Source: JAFGOM01 sp964605795
GTDB lineage: Archaea > Halobacteriota > Methanomicrobia > Methanomicrobiales > Methanospirillaceae
Assembly: GCA_964605795.1 (NCBI GenBank)
Contig: CAZSDZ010000001.1
Coordinates: forward strand, 107,301-171,300
Reading direction: 5' to 3'
DNA length: 64,000 bases
Part shown: piece after piece, positions 8,137 through 17,317 of the stretch
How the letters are laid out: every line of letters begins with the position of its first letter
Position numbering within the stretch: the stretch's first letter is position 1
Position numbers and translations under genes: made by a program
Notes under the pieces: model-generated
Told to the model about the DNA's origin: nothing
Seen by the model: only the letters and a program-made list of their open reading frames with translations
The model's database searches: none

Positions 8137-9549
8137 ATGCACATTCTCCTCCCAACAGGATCCAGTACTGAACAGATCGTGGCTGATGCTGCTGCAGGTC
8201 TTGATGCAACGGTCGTGGTGACCGGGGAGATCGCTTCCTTCCTTACGCCATCTGATCTCACAAGGCTCCTCTTAGAGGGAACATACGATCTTGCCATGGT
8301 TTCAGGGATGTGCACGGCATCATTTGCAGCAGTTACGAAAAAGACAGGGGTGCCGGTTATCCGGGGTCCGCGCCATGCATCTGATCTTGTGAGAATCCTC
8401 CCTTTAATCGGAACGGTTCAATTTTCAGAGACCATACCTGCCGATGATCTCCTTATTGACAGATACCGGGAGGAGGCACAAAACAGGGTTCTGGTAAATG
8501 AAGAATCTGCACACGCTGCCTTTTATATCAGGGATCTAAAGATTGGCGGGGGGAGCCGGATGAAAGTGATAGCCGAGATCATGGATGCTGACCGGTGCCC
8601 GGATATTGCGTTTCGGGTCAGAGATCTTCTTTCCCGGGGTGCTGACATCGTGGATCTTGGATTTGGGTTTGACGCTACGCCTAACTCGGTTAGAGAGACC
8701 ATGCACCATCTTTCCGATATAAAAGGTGTTATCGCTGCAGATACACAGGATCCTGAACTGATACAGGAGGCACTCAAGAGAGCTGATATCATCCTTTCAC
8801 TTTATGATGGCAATATGGGAGAAGCAGCACCCATGGTTGCCCGTGCCGGTGCCGCAGCAGTAATTATTCCCGGACAATCGAGCATTTTTGAGAATATCAG
8901 GGCTGCACGGGATGCCGGAATAGAGAAGATCCTGGCTGATCCACTCCTTCCACCCGTCGGATCCGGGCTTGTACAATCCCTGGGACGCTTCATTGGTATC
9001 ACCGATCCGATCTTTTTTGGTGCAGGCAACGTCATCGAACTCATCGATGCAGACGCACCCGGGGTTGTGGGTCTTCTTGCCGGGATGGCCCACGAGATCA
9101 ATGCCAGTCTCTTCTTCTGCAGTGAACACAGTGACAAGACGATTGGGTGTGTCGCTCTGGCACGGCAGGCGACGGAGATGATGGTTCTTTGTAAGAACCG
9201 CCCGTACCCAAAGGACCTCGGCCTGGATCTTCTCGTAATAAAGGAGAAACACCGGCGCTCTGAACCACCGATTATGTATACAAACTCTCTTCCTGCATCT
9301 CCCGTGCCTGATATTATCACCTACGATCCCTGTGGAAATTTCAGGATTGGAATCACTGACGATTGCATCATCGCGGAACGGAATGGTGATGCCATTATCG
9401 GAAAAAAATGGGATGATATCCTCTATACCATCATCTCAAACGGGCATCTCTCACGGCTTGATCATGCTGCCTACCTTGGCAAGGAACTGTACAAGGCAGA
9501 ACTTGCACTCCGGTTCTCGCGGAGTTTTGAACAGGACGGACCATTCTGA
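8137..9549 (+). CDS. Dihydropteroate synthase-related protein of methanogens (MJ0107-like)
   Basis: A 470-aa protein of the archaeal DHPS-related family. An N-terminal Rossmann-like half (about 1-150) precedes a TIM-barrel DHPS-like domain (about 150-380) with MKVIAEIMDAD, the GADIVDLGFGFDA strand-loop equivalent of the DHPS pterin site, and PPVGSGLVQSLGRFI. A further domain of about 90 residues closes the protein. The family is thought to act in tetrahydromethanopterin biosynthesis in place of true DHPS, but an exact reaction should not be assumed. It is divergent from the PHP gene with a spacer of about 45 bases. Confidence 0.85.
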   Translation: MHILLPTGSSTEQIVADAAAGLDATVVVTGEIASFLTPSDLTRLLLEGTYDLAMVSGMCTASFAAVTKKTGVPVIRGPRHASDLVRILPLIGTVQFSETIPADDLLIDRYREEAQNRVLVNEESAHAAFYIRDLKIGGGSRMKVIAEIMDADRCPDIAFRVRDLLSRGADIVDLGFGFDATPNSVRETMHHLSDIKGVIAADTQDPELIQEALKRADIILSLYDGNMGEAAPMVARAGAAAVIIPGQSSIFENIRAARDAGIEKILADPLLPPVGSGLVQSLGRFIGITDPIFFGAGNVIELIDADAPGVVGLLAGMAHEINASLFFCSEHSDKTIGCVALARQATEMMVLCKNRPYPKDLGLDLLVIKEKHRRSEPPIMYTNSLPASPVPDIITYDPCGNFRIGITDDCIIAERNGDAIIGKKWDDILYTIISNGHLSRLDHAAYLGKELYKAELALRFSRSFEQDGPF

Positions 9550-9738
9550 CAGAATATTATGGTTTTTTGAGCAATCCTTTATTGCCGGGTTTTTTTAACC
9601 GTGACCAGACAGAGATAAACCAGGGGGTACCGACCACAGGACCGGGAAGAAGTAAAAGAAACAGATCTTTCGTTACCCTTTTTGTGATCCACAGATAACA
9701 GATAGGACAGACAGAATGAATAGGGATTTAATTATAAC

Positions 9739-10110
9739 ATGGCGGTAACCGGTATCAGGGAAGAGGTGATCCACCTCCTTCTCACTCTGGGAAAAGAGAA
9801 CCATCCGCGTGAATTTGCAGCACTCCTGGTCGAAGAAGACGGAATAATCTGTGAAGTGAACCTGCTTCCGGGGACTATCGGCGGGAAAACAAGTGCTACG
9901 ATCTTCACAGACATGATACCGCTCGGTATATCTTATGCCGGGAGTGCCCACAGTCACCCGAACGGGGTGTTGAGACCTTCAAACGCAGATATATCCTTTT
10001 TTGGACGAACCGGCAGGTGTCATCTCATCGTCGGGTATCCCTATGGAGAGGATTGCTACCGTTGTTTCCGAAACGATGGAACCGAGCAGAATATCGAGGT
10101 TATTACATGA
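9739..10110 (+). CDS. JAMM (MPN+) metalloprotease, likely desampylase-type
   Basis: A 123-aa single-domain MPN/JAB1 protein. The zinc motif is complete: His71 and His73 in HSHPNG, then Ser81 and Asp84, giving HxHx7SxxD; Glu25 is a good candidate for the catalytic glutamate. Archaeal enzymes of this type remove ubiquitin-like small archaeal modifier proteins from lysines or process them. It overlaps ribL by ATGA, so the two are translationally coupled. No modifier gene is seen in the window, so the substrate is inferred from the family. Confidence 0.88.
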   Translation: MAVTGIREEVIHLLLTLGKENHPREFAALLVEEDGIICEVNLLPGTIGGKTSATIFTDMIPLGISYAGSAHSHPNGVLRPSNADISFFGRTGRCHLIVGYPYGEDCYRCFRNDGTEQNIEVIT

Positions 10111-10562
10111 TCCGGGTCGTTGCAACAGGGACCTTTGATATTCTGCATCCTGGACACCTGCATTATCTCTCTGAATCAGCAGCCCTTGGAGATGAACTGT
10201 ATGTTATCATCGCCCGTGACAGGAATGTCAGGCATAAACCGCGTCCGGTAGTACCTGAGATGCAGCGGCTTTTTATGGTTGATGCACTCAAGCCGGTAAA
10301 AAAGGCAGTTCTTGGAGATCTGGATGATATGTTTACCCCGATCCGAATGATTAAACCTGATATTATCACTCTTGGTTACAACCAGCACTTCAAAACAGAA
10401 GAACTTGCACGCCTTCTCGTAAACGAAGGAATTATCGCTGAAGTTGTGCGGATATCTGAGTACGCTGCTTCACCGTTTACAAGTTCAAGCATAATTGTAA
10501 AAGAGATTTTAAAGAGAGAGAGGCGAAACGGTATCGAATCAAAAGATAAGAGAACGATATAA
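10107..10562 (+). CDS. ribL: Archaeal FAD synthetase (RibL)
   Basis: A 151-aa cytidylyltransferase-like nucleotidyltransferase. The class motifs are present: ATGTFDILHPGHLHYL with the catalytic HxGH (residues 14-17), RDRNVRHK, and the C-terminal SSSIIVKEIL matching the (I)SST(K/R) element. RibL transfers AMP from ATP to FMN to make FAD, replacing the bacterial RibF. The start is the ATG at 10107 overlapping the JAMM stop; longer readings upstream would run inside the JAMM gene in another frame. Confidence 0.9.
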   Translation: MIRVVATGTFDILHPGHLHYLSESAALGDELYVIIARDRNVRHKPRPVVPEMQRLFMVDALKPVKKAVLGDLDDMFTPIRMIKPDIITLGYNQHFKTEELARLLVNEGIIAEVVRISEYAASPFTSSSIIVKEILKRERRNGIESKDKRTI

Positions 10563-10658
10563 CCGTTTTTCATCATTTTCATTCGTATCAGGGGTTTTGT
10601 CGTATGGAACAAACGACAGGATCAGGGCAAACCTCTTTTTCCCGGCTCACCCCATTGT

Positions 10659-11873
10659 ATGGGAATGACTCTTCCCTCCTGGTGGCAGTCTGTCATCCTC
10701 GTTCTTCTCTTTATCCTCGTTGTCCCTCTCATCGAGCAGACATGGATTGCAGGTATTCTTCTTGTCATCATCTCAATCTACCTTCTCTATATCACCCTCT
10801 CCCCCTTTTTACCGGTGGCCCTCTTTACCCTTGGTTCGTTAACCGTCCTTGGGATATTACCTTGTTTCGTTCTGGTAACAACGATAGCTCTTATTACCAC
10901 CGGTATCGTGCTTTTTCAAATATACCCGAAAAAACCACATTTTTATGCGTTATATCTTGTTTTAGGCTTATTGGTCTTGTCTCTCATCATGCTGTACATG
11001 AATCATGTATCGGTTGTGACCGTTCTGATGGGAGTGACTGTTGCAGTAATGCTCCGTTCAATACTCTCGGAATCAGCAGAAGAGACAATGATTGAGATCC
11101 TTGGTGTTGCCATGGCGATGCTTCTCATCGAGGATCTCCAGTTTCATGCAACCCTGATCCTTGTCCTCTTTGCAATGGTCATATCATTTGGTTTTGGATA
11201 CTTTGCGTACCGGTTTAAGACTGCAGATCTTCCCGGACTCTTCTCAGCTGCTCTTATCGGGATAATTCTCATCATATTTGCTGATATCAGGTGGTTCATT
11301 CTGATGCTCTGTTTCTTTATGGTGGGATCGCTTGCATCCCGGTACCGGATAGATTATAAGAGAACTCTCCACGTGGAACAGGAGAAAGGGGGGGCAAGGG
11401 GATATCTCAATGTCTTTGCAAACGGGATCGTTGCCGCTGCAGCTGCCGTCGGGTTTGGTGTTTTTGGTAGTCCGGTCTTTGTTGCGGTCTATATCGGTAG
11501 TATCGCCTCAGCGACTGCCGATACCATTGCTGGTGAGATCGGTGTCTGTAGCAGTAATCCCCGCCTTATCACAAACTTAAAGCGGGTACCAAAAGGAACA
11601 AACGGGGGTATCACCCTTCTCGGTGAAGCTGCAGGGCTCGGGGGGTCAGCTCTTATTGCAGGCGTTGCCCTGGTTCTTGGTATCGCATCAGTCCCCCTCT
11701 GCATCGCGTGTATCATTGCCGGTTTTATCGGGACCAATGCAGACAGTCTTATCGGAGTCCTCCTCGAGAACAGGGGACTGACCAGAAACGCAGGAACAAA
11801 TTACCTCTCAACCCTTATCGGCGGAGTTTCCTGTGCTGTCATTTATTTAAGCATTGGAGCGTTCTTTTCATGA
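10659..11873 (+). CDS. DUF92 / TMEM19-family integral membrane protein
   Basis: A 404-aa polytopic protein with roughly eleven hydrophobic segments. The last 220 residues carry the DUF92 signature: GARGYLNVFANG, then ATADTIAGEIG, then RVPKGTNGGITLLGEAAGLGGS, and GTNADSLIGVLLE. Characterised relatives include plant VTE6 (phytyl-phosphate kinase) and eukaryotic TMEM19, so a polyprenyl or isoprenoid phosphate substrate is plausible but not shown. The N-terminal 170 residues are an additional membrane region seen in archaeal members. It follows ribL by about 96 bases. Confidence 0.8.
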   Translation: MGMTLPSWWQSVILVLLFILVVPLIEQTWIAGILLVIISIYLLYITLSPFLPVALFTLGSLTVLGILPCFVLVTTIALITTGIVLFQIYPKKPHFYALYLVLGLLVLSLIMLYMNHVSVVTVLMGVTVAVMLRSILSESAEETMIEILGVAMAMLLIEDLQFHATLILVLFAMVISFGFGYFAYRFKTADLPGLFSAALIGIILIIFADIRWFILMLCFFMVGSLASRYRIDYKRTLHVEQEKGGARGYLNVFANGIVAAAAAVGFGVFGSPVFVAVYIGSIASATADTIAGEIGVCSSNPRLITNLKRVPKGTNGGITLLGEAAGLGGSALIAGVALVLGIASVPLCIACIIAGFIGTNADSLIGVLLENRGLTRNAGTNYLSTLIGGVSCAVIYLSIGAFFS

Positions 11874-11891
11874 GAACGTGATTGTTCTCAT
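11870..11891. terminator. Stem-loop spanning the DUF92 stop codon
   Basis: Perfect 8-bp arms ATGAGAAC (11870-11877) and GTTCTCAT (11884-11891) with a 6-base loop; the TGA stop sits in the left arm. There is no immediate T-run, so it may stabilise the 3' end rather than terminate transcription. Confidence 0.4.
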
Positions 11892-11988
11892 AATGTCGTA
11901 TATCGGTTCATGTCGCATCCCTACCACAAAAAATTGAACTGAATTTTTATTCCCTTTTTCCGGGTTTAGCGAGCCTATCATCTCTGAC

Positions 11989-12876
11989 TTAATACTTATA
12001 CCATCGCCCTTTCTCATCGTACTCTCCCTGCTGTGTCTTTCCTGGTATCAGTCCGTTACCAAAAACCCCTGGTTCCTCTCCACTGTGAAGAGAGAGTATC
12101 AGATAGCAGCGGTACCGGTACCCATACCAGAAGGTTACAAAGAGGCATGTCCCTATCGCACCGATACCGGCGGTTACCAGAAACCCATACAGTCCAAAGA
12201 ACGATATCCACTCCTTTGCAGACATACCTGAAAATTGCGCTGTTATCTCCTGGCTGGTCATTCCTGAATAGGGCATAAAGAGATCGGCAAGCGCAAGACT
12301 GTAGATCCCAAGACAGATGATTCCAATCATACATCCGGCACAAAGGATGACAACCAGGATGCCAAGAACTGACAGGGGCCGTTTCGCAACAAGGGAAAAA
12401 CTCTCCCTGATTGAAGTAAAGATCCGGCTGTTTTTGTAAACGGCAATCATATCATAAAAAAGGGTTCCGATTACGAGAAAAAAAGCGAAGATACAACCGA
12501 TTGCTGCAATTATGCCACTGGTGAGAGTAACTGAACCGGTAATGACGAGGGGGCTGAATGCACCGAGAACCAGAACAAAACTGATAACAAGAATGAGAAA
12601 CGCAGGGAGAAGGATCGGGAAGTAATACCGCTTGGCATTCAGGAGAAACCCGCTTGCAGTAACAGGATTATTTCCTAACGATGCCAGTGTTCCGGCCACG
12701 AAAAAAGGAAGAAGGACTGCGAGCAGGACAGCCACACGACTTGCGATAAAGAGGGTTTGGTAGTAACACAGGATAATGCTTACAAAGACTGCAAAACCGG
12801 CATAGATACCAGGTATCCAGATGACCGGGCGTAAAAGCAACGGTAACAGGGAGGTTGGTGGGGGCATTTCCGGCAT
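11989..12876 (-). CDS. Hypothetical multi-pass membrane protein
   Basis: A 295-aa protein with about six transmembrane helices (roughly 20-45, 48-66, 85-110, 112-140, 165-195, 235-260) and a short polar C-terminus rich in Gly, Glu and Tyr. The repeated long helices with a cytoplasmic SIRESFSLVAKRP amphipathic loop resemble archaeal DUF4013/GYF-like permease-fold proteins of unknown role; I would not assign a function. It begins 3 bases after the stop of the pyruvate-kinase-like gene, so they form one leftward operon. Confidence 0.7.
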   Translation of the reverse strand: MPEMPPPTSLLPLLLRPVIWIPGIYAGFAVFVSIILCYYQTLFIASRVAVLLAVLLPFFVAGTLASLGNNPVTASGFLLNAKRYYFPILLPAFLILVISFVLVLGAFSPLVITGSVTLTSGIIAAIGCIFAFFLVIGTLFYDMIAVYKNSRIFTSIRESFSLVAKRPLSVLGILVVILCAGCMIGIICLGIYSLALADLFMPYSGMTSQEITAQFSGMSAKEWISFFGLYGFLVTAGIGAIGTCLFVTFWYGYRYRCYLILSLHSGEEPGVFGNGLIPGKTQQGEYDEKGRWYKY

Positions 12877-12879
12877 GGA

Positions 12880-13470
12880 TCACCGGTTCCGTGGCATAGC
12901 AACAATCTCGCGGACCTGCAAGTCAAAAAACCGCTGTGTGTGCGAAGGTTTTATGACACAGACGGTATCAGCGCCTGAAGCGGTACCACCAACAGCTATC
13001 ACCTCATTATCAGGAGAGATGACACCCTGATCGGTAGCGATAAGCACGCATTCGATTGCAACTTTTAAGCCCACTGCTACAACGCGCCTGAGTGATTCAG
13101 ATACCGCTTCACTGCGTGATCCTCCTCCCACCTTGGGAGATGCAGAGAATGCCCGTTCAAGCCCTGACAATACATGAGTTCCCGTGACGATACGGTTCCT
13201 GGAATCACGAATCTCTTGTGCAATACCCTGGTCAAACTCCCATACCCCGGGTTTTGAAAACCCGACCACGTGCGTGACAACAACCAGCTCTAATTCGGTT
13301 CCAACGAGTGCACGATGAAAGGAGAGCGCAGTTTTACCTGATGTACTTGCAACAACCAGGGTTTTGATGCCGGTTTCCCGGGCACGCTCAATGGCTATCC
13401 TAATACAGTCATCGGTATTCTCCGGACCCGGGTTCTCGAAATAGTAGATTTTTTTTGTGACGAAACTCAT
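12880..13470 (-). CDS. Pyruvate kinase C-terminal-domain-like protein
   Basis: About 196 aa. The fold signature is that of the isolated pyruvate kinase alpha/beta (regulatory) domain: TKTLVVASTSGKTA-like stretch (IKTLVVASTSGKTALSFHRA), then VVVTHVVGFSKPG, and a late VIAVGGTASGADTV glycine-rich segment. Stand-alone versions are widespread in archaea and are not pyruvate kinases, because the catalytic TIM barrel is missing. The longer frame to 13560 would invade the divergent GTPase, so ATG 13470 is chosen. It leads a two-gene operon with the membrane protein downstream and sits 40 bases from the divergent GTPase start. Confidence 0.8.
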   Translation of the reverse strand: MSFVTKKIYYFENPGPENTDDCIRIAIERARETGIKTLVVASTSGKTALSFHRALVGTELELVVVTHVVGFSKPGVWEFDQGIAQEIRDSRNRIVTGTHVLSGLERAFSASPKVGGGSRSEAVSESLRRVVAVGLKVAIECVLIATDQGVISPDNEVIAVGGTASGADTVCVIKPSHTQRFFDLQVREIVAMPRNR

Positions 13471-13510
13471 AATAACGATACCGACGTCTGGAACCATAAA
13501 AGGAATGTCT

Positions 13511-14680
13511 ATGATAACACTCGCTCTTGCTGGAAAACCAAACTGTGGAAAGTCGACCATATACCGTGCAGCAACAATGGCGCATGCAGATATCCAGAAC
13601 TACCCGTTCACCACTATCGATGCAAACTTTGGGGTCGCATACGTACGGGTGCCCTGTGCATGTCGTGATCTCGGACTCTCATGTGACATCTGTTCATCCG
13701 GGATCCGGTATATCCCAATAAACCTGATCGATGTTGCCGGTCTTGTTCCTGATGCCCATGCGGGTAAAGGGCTTGGAAACCAGTTCCTTGATAATTTGAG
13801 ACAGGCTGATGCCATCATAAACGTCATCGATGCAAGCGGAGGTACTGATCTGGAAGGAAATCTGACTGAGTTAGGAGTGAATGATCCCCTCGAAGAGATA
13901 GACCTTGTCAGGAATGAGATGGCAATGTGGCTGTTAGGAATCATTCAGAAACACTGGCCAAAGATGCAGCGTCAGGCACAACAACGAACCTACTCACTGG
14001 AGGGGGGTCTTGCAGATATCCTTGCCGGTCTTGCCATATCAGAGCAGGACATCCTGGATGCAGAGAATTCCCTAAAAATCAGCCTGAAAGGTGCCGGAGA
14101 AGAGGAACTCCTTATCTTTAGCCGGGAACTGCTTCGCATCTCAAAACCGATAATTGTTGCAGGAAACAAGGCAGATATTGCCTCAAAAGACGCGATAACC
14201 CGGCTTTCACAGAACAATGTCAGTCTTGTCAGCGGAGCTGCTGAACTGGCACTGAGGCAGGCAGCAGCTGCTGAATTTATCAGTTATAACCCGGGAGACA
14301 CGGTATTTACGATACCAGAACCTGATAAACTCTCTTCAGCCCAAAAAAAGGGCCTCGATGCCATTGCTCTCTACATGAAGGAGCACGAAGGAACAGGGGT
14401 TCAGGCAGTTCTGAACCATGCGGTCTTTGATCTTCTTCAGATGATCGTGGTATATCCGGTCGAGGATGAGAACCAGTACATGGATAAACGGGGAAGAATC
14501 CTGCCTGATGCATTTCTCATAAAAAAGGGCTCAAATCCTCACGATCTTGCTTTCATGGTACATTCAGATATCGGGGCCGGATTTTTATATGCCGTGAATG
14601 CCAGAACAAAGATGCGTATCAAGGAGAGTTATGAACTTCAGAACGGCGATATCATCAGAATTGTCAGTACTGCCAAATAG
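13511..14680 (+). CDS. Obg/YchF-type GTPase with TGS domain
   Basis: A 389-aa translation-associated GTPase of the archaeal redox-regulated/YchF-like class. G1 is GKPNCGKST near residues 7-15, G3 is DVAGLVPDAHAGKGLGNQFLDNLRQAD, and G4 appears as AGNKAD near 215. A TGS domain ends the protein (DAFLIKKGSNPHDLAFMVHSDIG...). Such proteins bind ribosomes or rRNA. ATG 13511 is preferred over 13505 or 13457 because AGGA sits 6 bases upstream and homologs start just before MITLALAGKPNC. Confidence 0.87.
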   Translation: MITLALAGKPNCGKSTIYRAATMAHADIQNYPFTTIDANFGVAYVRVPCACRDLGLSCDICSSGIRYIPINLIDVAGLVPDAHAGKGLGNQFLDNLRQADAIINVIDASGGTDLEGNLTELGVNDPLEEIDLVRNEMAMWLLGIIQKHWPKMQRQAQQRTYSLEGGLADILAGLAISEQDILDAENSLKISLKGAGEEELLIFSRELLRISKPIIVAGNKADIASKDAITRLSQNNVSLVSGAAELALRQAAAAEFISYNPGDTVFTIPEPDKLSSAQKKGLDAIALYMKEHEGTGVQAVLNHAVFDLLQMIVVYPVEDENQYMDKRGRILPDAFLIKKGSNPHDLAFMVHSDIGAGFLYAVNARTKMRIKESYELQNGDIIRIVSTAK

Positions 14681-14748
14681 CGGCTGATAGTAGGTGAAAC
14701 GAGGAAAACAATGCGTATTTTTAAATAGAAAGGAAACAACCTTTTATT

Positions 14749-15069
14749 ATGGGAGGTGAGGTATATCAGGCGCAGGTTATCAGGAATTTTTTTGATACGA
14801 TTACCGGAACGGACAGAAACCTCACCCGTATTTACATGTGTGTGATCAGCCTTGCAAAGTTAAGACACGAGGATCCCGATCGGGTCTCTGCACTGGTTGA
14901 ACAGATACAGAGAAGCAAGGTAAAGAAAGAGTTATCTATTGATATCCTTGAATATGTCTGCGATATCGCATCAGAACTTGAGATGAACGCTGTCCAGACA
15001 GCATTTGGGGTAAAAGAGATCCGGGACATGGTCGAGGACTTTCGGGGAATCAGTATCGATTCACTCTGA
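14749..15069 (+). CDS. Small conserved-looking helical protein of unknown function
   Basis: A 106-aa, almost wholly alpha-helical, charged cytoplasmic protein without Cys clusters or recognisable catalytic motifs. The family is unknown to me. A TATA-like TTTTTAAATA lies about 25 bases before the ATG, which suggests a leaderless transcript. Oddly, a strong Shine-Dalgarno-like GGAGGTGAGG lies immediately inside the gene, with no ATG or GTG at a suitable distance after it. A hairpin with T-run follows at 15123. Confidence 0.7.
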   Translation: MGGEVYQAQVIRNFFDTITGTDRNLTRIYMCVISLAKLRHEDPDRVSALVEQIQRSKVKKELSIDILEYVCDIASELEMNAVQTAFGVKEIRDMVEDFRGISIDSL

Positions 15070-15122
15070 TTCTCTGCAGACCAATCAGTTCCCGTTTTTT
15101 TCACCATATCACTCGTGATAGG

Positions 15123-15146
15123 AAAAAAGATGTGAGTATCTTTTTT
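15123..15146 (+). terminator. A/T hairpin ending in six T's
   Basis: Nine-base arms AAAAAAGAT (15123-15131) and ATCTTTTTT (15138-15146) around GTGAGT, 53 bases after the stop at 15069 and before the next gene's promoter region. It resembles an intrinsic terminator. Confidence 0.55.
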
Positions 15147-15193
15147 AAGCCACTGGTTATCTCTTATATCTATATCGTTTCACTAACCATAGT

Positions 15194-16378
15194 ATGGTGA
15201 TGAAAGTCTGTATCATGTGCGGGGGTGAAGGAACCCGGTTACGCCCGCTTACATTTGACCGGCCAAAACCATGTATCCCGATTGGTAACATTCCTTCATT
15301 ATGTCACCTGGTATCACACCTTGCCAATCTCGGGTTCTCTGAGGTTATCATCACAACCGGATACAAGGGTGATGCTATCGAGAAGATCCTAGGCGACGGA
15401 TCCCTGTTTGGTGTGACGATAACCTACGTCTATGAAGAGATAAAACTCGGCACTGCAGGAAGTGTCAGGAATGCCATGGAGTACCTGAAAGGGAGTACTT
15501 TTCTCGTCGTTGGCGGAGACCACCTGACTGATCTCAATCTTATCGAGTTTTACCGCGAACACCTCTCCCATGATGCCATGATAACCGTGGGACTCATCTC
15601 GATTGACGAACCAAATGACTATGGTATTGCCGAGATCGATATCCAGAACCGGATTTTACGGTTTGCAGAAAAACCAGGCCCGGGGGAGATATTCTCAAAT
15701 CTCGCGAGTACTGGCATGTATGTCTGTAACCCCGAGATCTTTGATTATATCCCGGCAGACCGGAAGTTCGACTTTGCCAAGGATCTCTTCCCGCTCCTCT
15801 TAAAAGAGGGGAAAAAATTAAACGGCTGGCTTGCCAGTGGGAACTGGTCAGACGTAGGAAGTCCGCTCTCTCTCAGGGCAGCAGAGAAATGGCTGCTTCA
15901 TAAGATCCCCTACACTGATATTACCGGAGACCTTGATGTACGGAACGCAACGATTCAGGGACCGGTACGGTTTGGGGGATCCATCTCACTCGGAGAGCAT
16001 GCCCGCATCATCGGACCGGTTTCAATCGGACACGGGACAAAGATTGGTGACGGGGTTCTTATCGGACCCTACACGAGCATCGGGAACCAGTGTGTCATCA
16101 GGGATAATGCAAAGATATTCTCATCATCCCTCTATAATCAGGTAATAATCGGGAGTAATACCACAATTTCCGGAAGTATCATTGATAACGACACTACCAT
16201 AGGAGAGGGATGTACCATTGAGCATGACACGGTCATCGGTCCTCGGGTTGTTATCAGGAACGGGTGCATTGTTCATACCAAGATACGCATCTGGCCTGAG
16301 GTTGTTATCAAAGAGAATAGTATCGTAAAGACTCACATGATGAATCAGAAGTACGACACAAAATTTGAGGGGTCGTAA
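15194..16378 (+). CDS. Sugar-phosphate nucleotidyltransferase with left-handed beta-helix
   Basis: A 394-aa enzyme. The N-terminal domain has the nucleotidyltransferase signature GGEGTRLRPLTFDRPKP near residues 10-27, the VVGGDHLTD metal/product loop near 107, and EKPGPGEIFSN near 165. From about residue 245 hexapeptide repeats (I-G-x-x-x-x) build a left-handed beta-helix, as in GlmU, GlgC and mannose-1-phosphate guanylyltransferases. It activates a sugar-1-phosphate for glycan or glycoprotein synthesis; the sugar and nucleotide cannot be decided. ATG 15200 is an equally good start. Convergent with the CBS-ParB gene, only 6 bases apart. Confidence 0.85.
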   Translation: MVMKVCIMCGGEGTRLRPLTFDRPKPCIPIGNIPSLCHLVSHLANLGFSEVIITTGYKGDAIEKILGDGSLFGVTITYVYEEIKLGTAGSVRNAMEYLKGSTFLVVGGDHLTDLNLIEFYREHLSHDAMITVGLISIDEPNDYGIAEIDIQNRILRFAEKPGPGEIFSNLASTGMYVCNPEIFDYIPADRKFDFAKDLFPLLLKEGKKLNGWLASGNWSDVGSPLSLRAAEKWLLHKIPYTDITGDLDVRNATIQGPVRFGGSISLGEHARIIGPVSIGHGTKIGDGVLIGPYTSIGNQCVIRDNAKIFSSSLYNQVIIGSNTTISGSIIDNDTTIGEGCTIEHDTVIGPRVVIRNGCIVHTKIRIWPEVVIKENSIVKTHMMNQKYDTKFEGS

Positions 16379-16384
16379 AAAAAC

Positions 16385-17170
16385 CTAATAATATCGGGAT
16401 ATTCTACTTGTCCCTGCAACAAGGGGGTGACGAGCGTAATCAAGGATCTCAATATCATCGAGATTTCGCAGATGCATCGCATGGGCGGTTCGTTCAAGAC
16501 CAAGTTCCATATCAGAACTGATCGTGATGATGTATGCCTCTAAAATCTTGATCCCAAGCTTTTTTGCTGCTACTGCACGGTGGTGGCCATCCACGAGTAG
16601 TGTCTTTCTTGGTTTTTTAATCACGATAACCGGTTCAGCAAGACCTTTCTGGATCTCATAAATCCTTCCTTCAAGTTCATCCATGTAAATCTTGGACTGG
16701 GTGGGAAGAAGTTCGGCAATCCTGACCGGTCCCCGTGAGAGGACTGGTTTTAATCCATGAAGACGCTCAAGGGTATCGATAAATTTATGTACCTTCTCAG
16801 GGGAGACGTGCTCTATCTGGGATCGCACCACGTCGGTGTTTGATATGATCCCTAAAAGCCGGTTATCCTCATCTACAACCGGGAGTTTTTGTATCCCTGA
16901 CCTGATGATAACCCGTGCAACATCACTGATTACCATATCCGGTTCGGCAACAATGAGACGATGACTCATCACATCCTTTACTGAAGATTCAGGGGTTACA
17001 AAGAGGAGATCACGTGCTGATATGTATCCAACCACCTCGTTATCATCAACAACAGGAAATCCGTCATGGGTACTTCGTTTTATTGCATCAATGACATCTC
17101 GTACCGTCCCCCTTACATCGATGGTATCGACATCATAGGTCATGTAATCCCTGACCCTTTTTTTATCCAT
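16385..17170 (-). CDS. Two CBS domains fused to a ParB/Srx-like domain
   Basis: A 261-aa fusion. CBS1 spans about residues 7-60 and CBS2 about 64-118 (paired ligand sites with GFPVVDDNEVVGYIS and KLPVVDEDNRLLGIIS). The ParB-like domain follows at about 145-225, with VDGHHRAVAAKKLGI near 193-207. In ParB this motif binds CTP; in the archaeal free serine kinase SerK, a ParB/Srx relative, the same fold phosphorylates serine. CBS pairs usually sense adenosine nucleotides. The protein could therefore be a nucleotide-regulated phosphotransferase, but this is inference. Divergent from the FKBP-like gene at 17318. Confidence 0.85.
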   Translation of the reverse strand: MDKKRVRDYMTYDVDTIDVRGTVRDVIDAIKRSTHDGFPVVDDNEVVGYISARDLLFVTPESSVKDVMSHRLIVAEPDMVISDVARVIIRSGIQKLPVVDEDNRLLGIISNTDVVRSQIEHVSPEKVHKFIDTLERLHGLKPVLSRGPVRIAELLPTQSKIYMDELEGRIYEIQKGLAEPVIVIKKPRKTLLVDGHHRAVAAKKLGIKILEAYIITISSDMELGLERTAHAMHLRNLDDIEILDYARHPLVAGTSRISRYY

Positions 17171-17317
17171 GAAAGAGAATGGTACGCCTCTGCTTCATTA
17201 AAAGTGATCGACAAGACGGGGTGAGATCGTTTCGCCCGGGCATACCACCTCTGTCATATGACACGGGAAAGACCAGGAGTGCCATGTTTATCTCTCTCTA
17301 AGATGATCATATAGGGA

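Noticed and set aside
10604..11095. 163-codon plus-strand frame at the start of the DUF92 gene
   Set aside because: Out of frame with the clear membrane-protein gene at 10659 and compositionally Ser/His/Cys-rich, as expected of a shadow frame.
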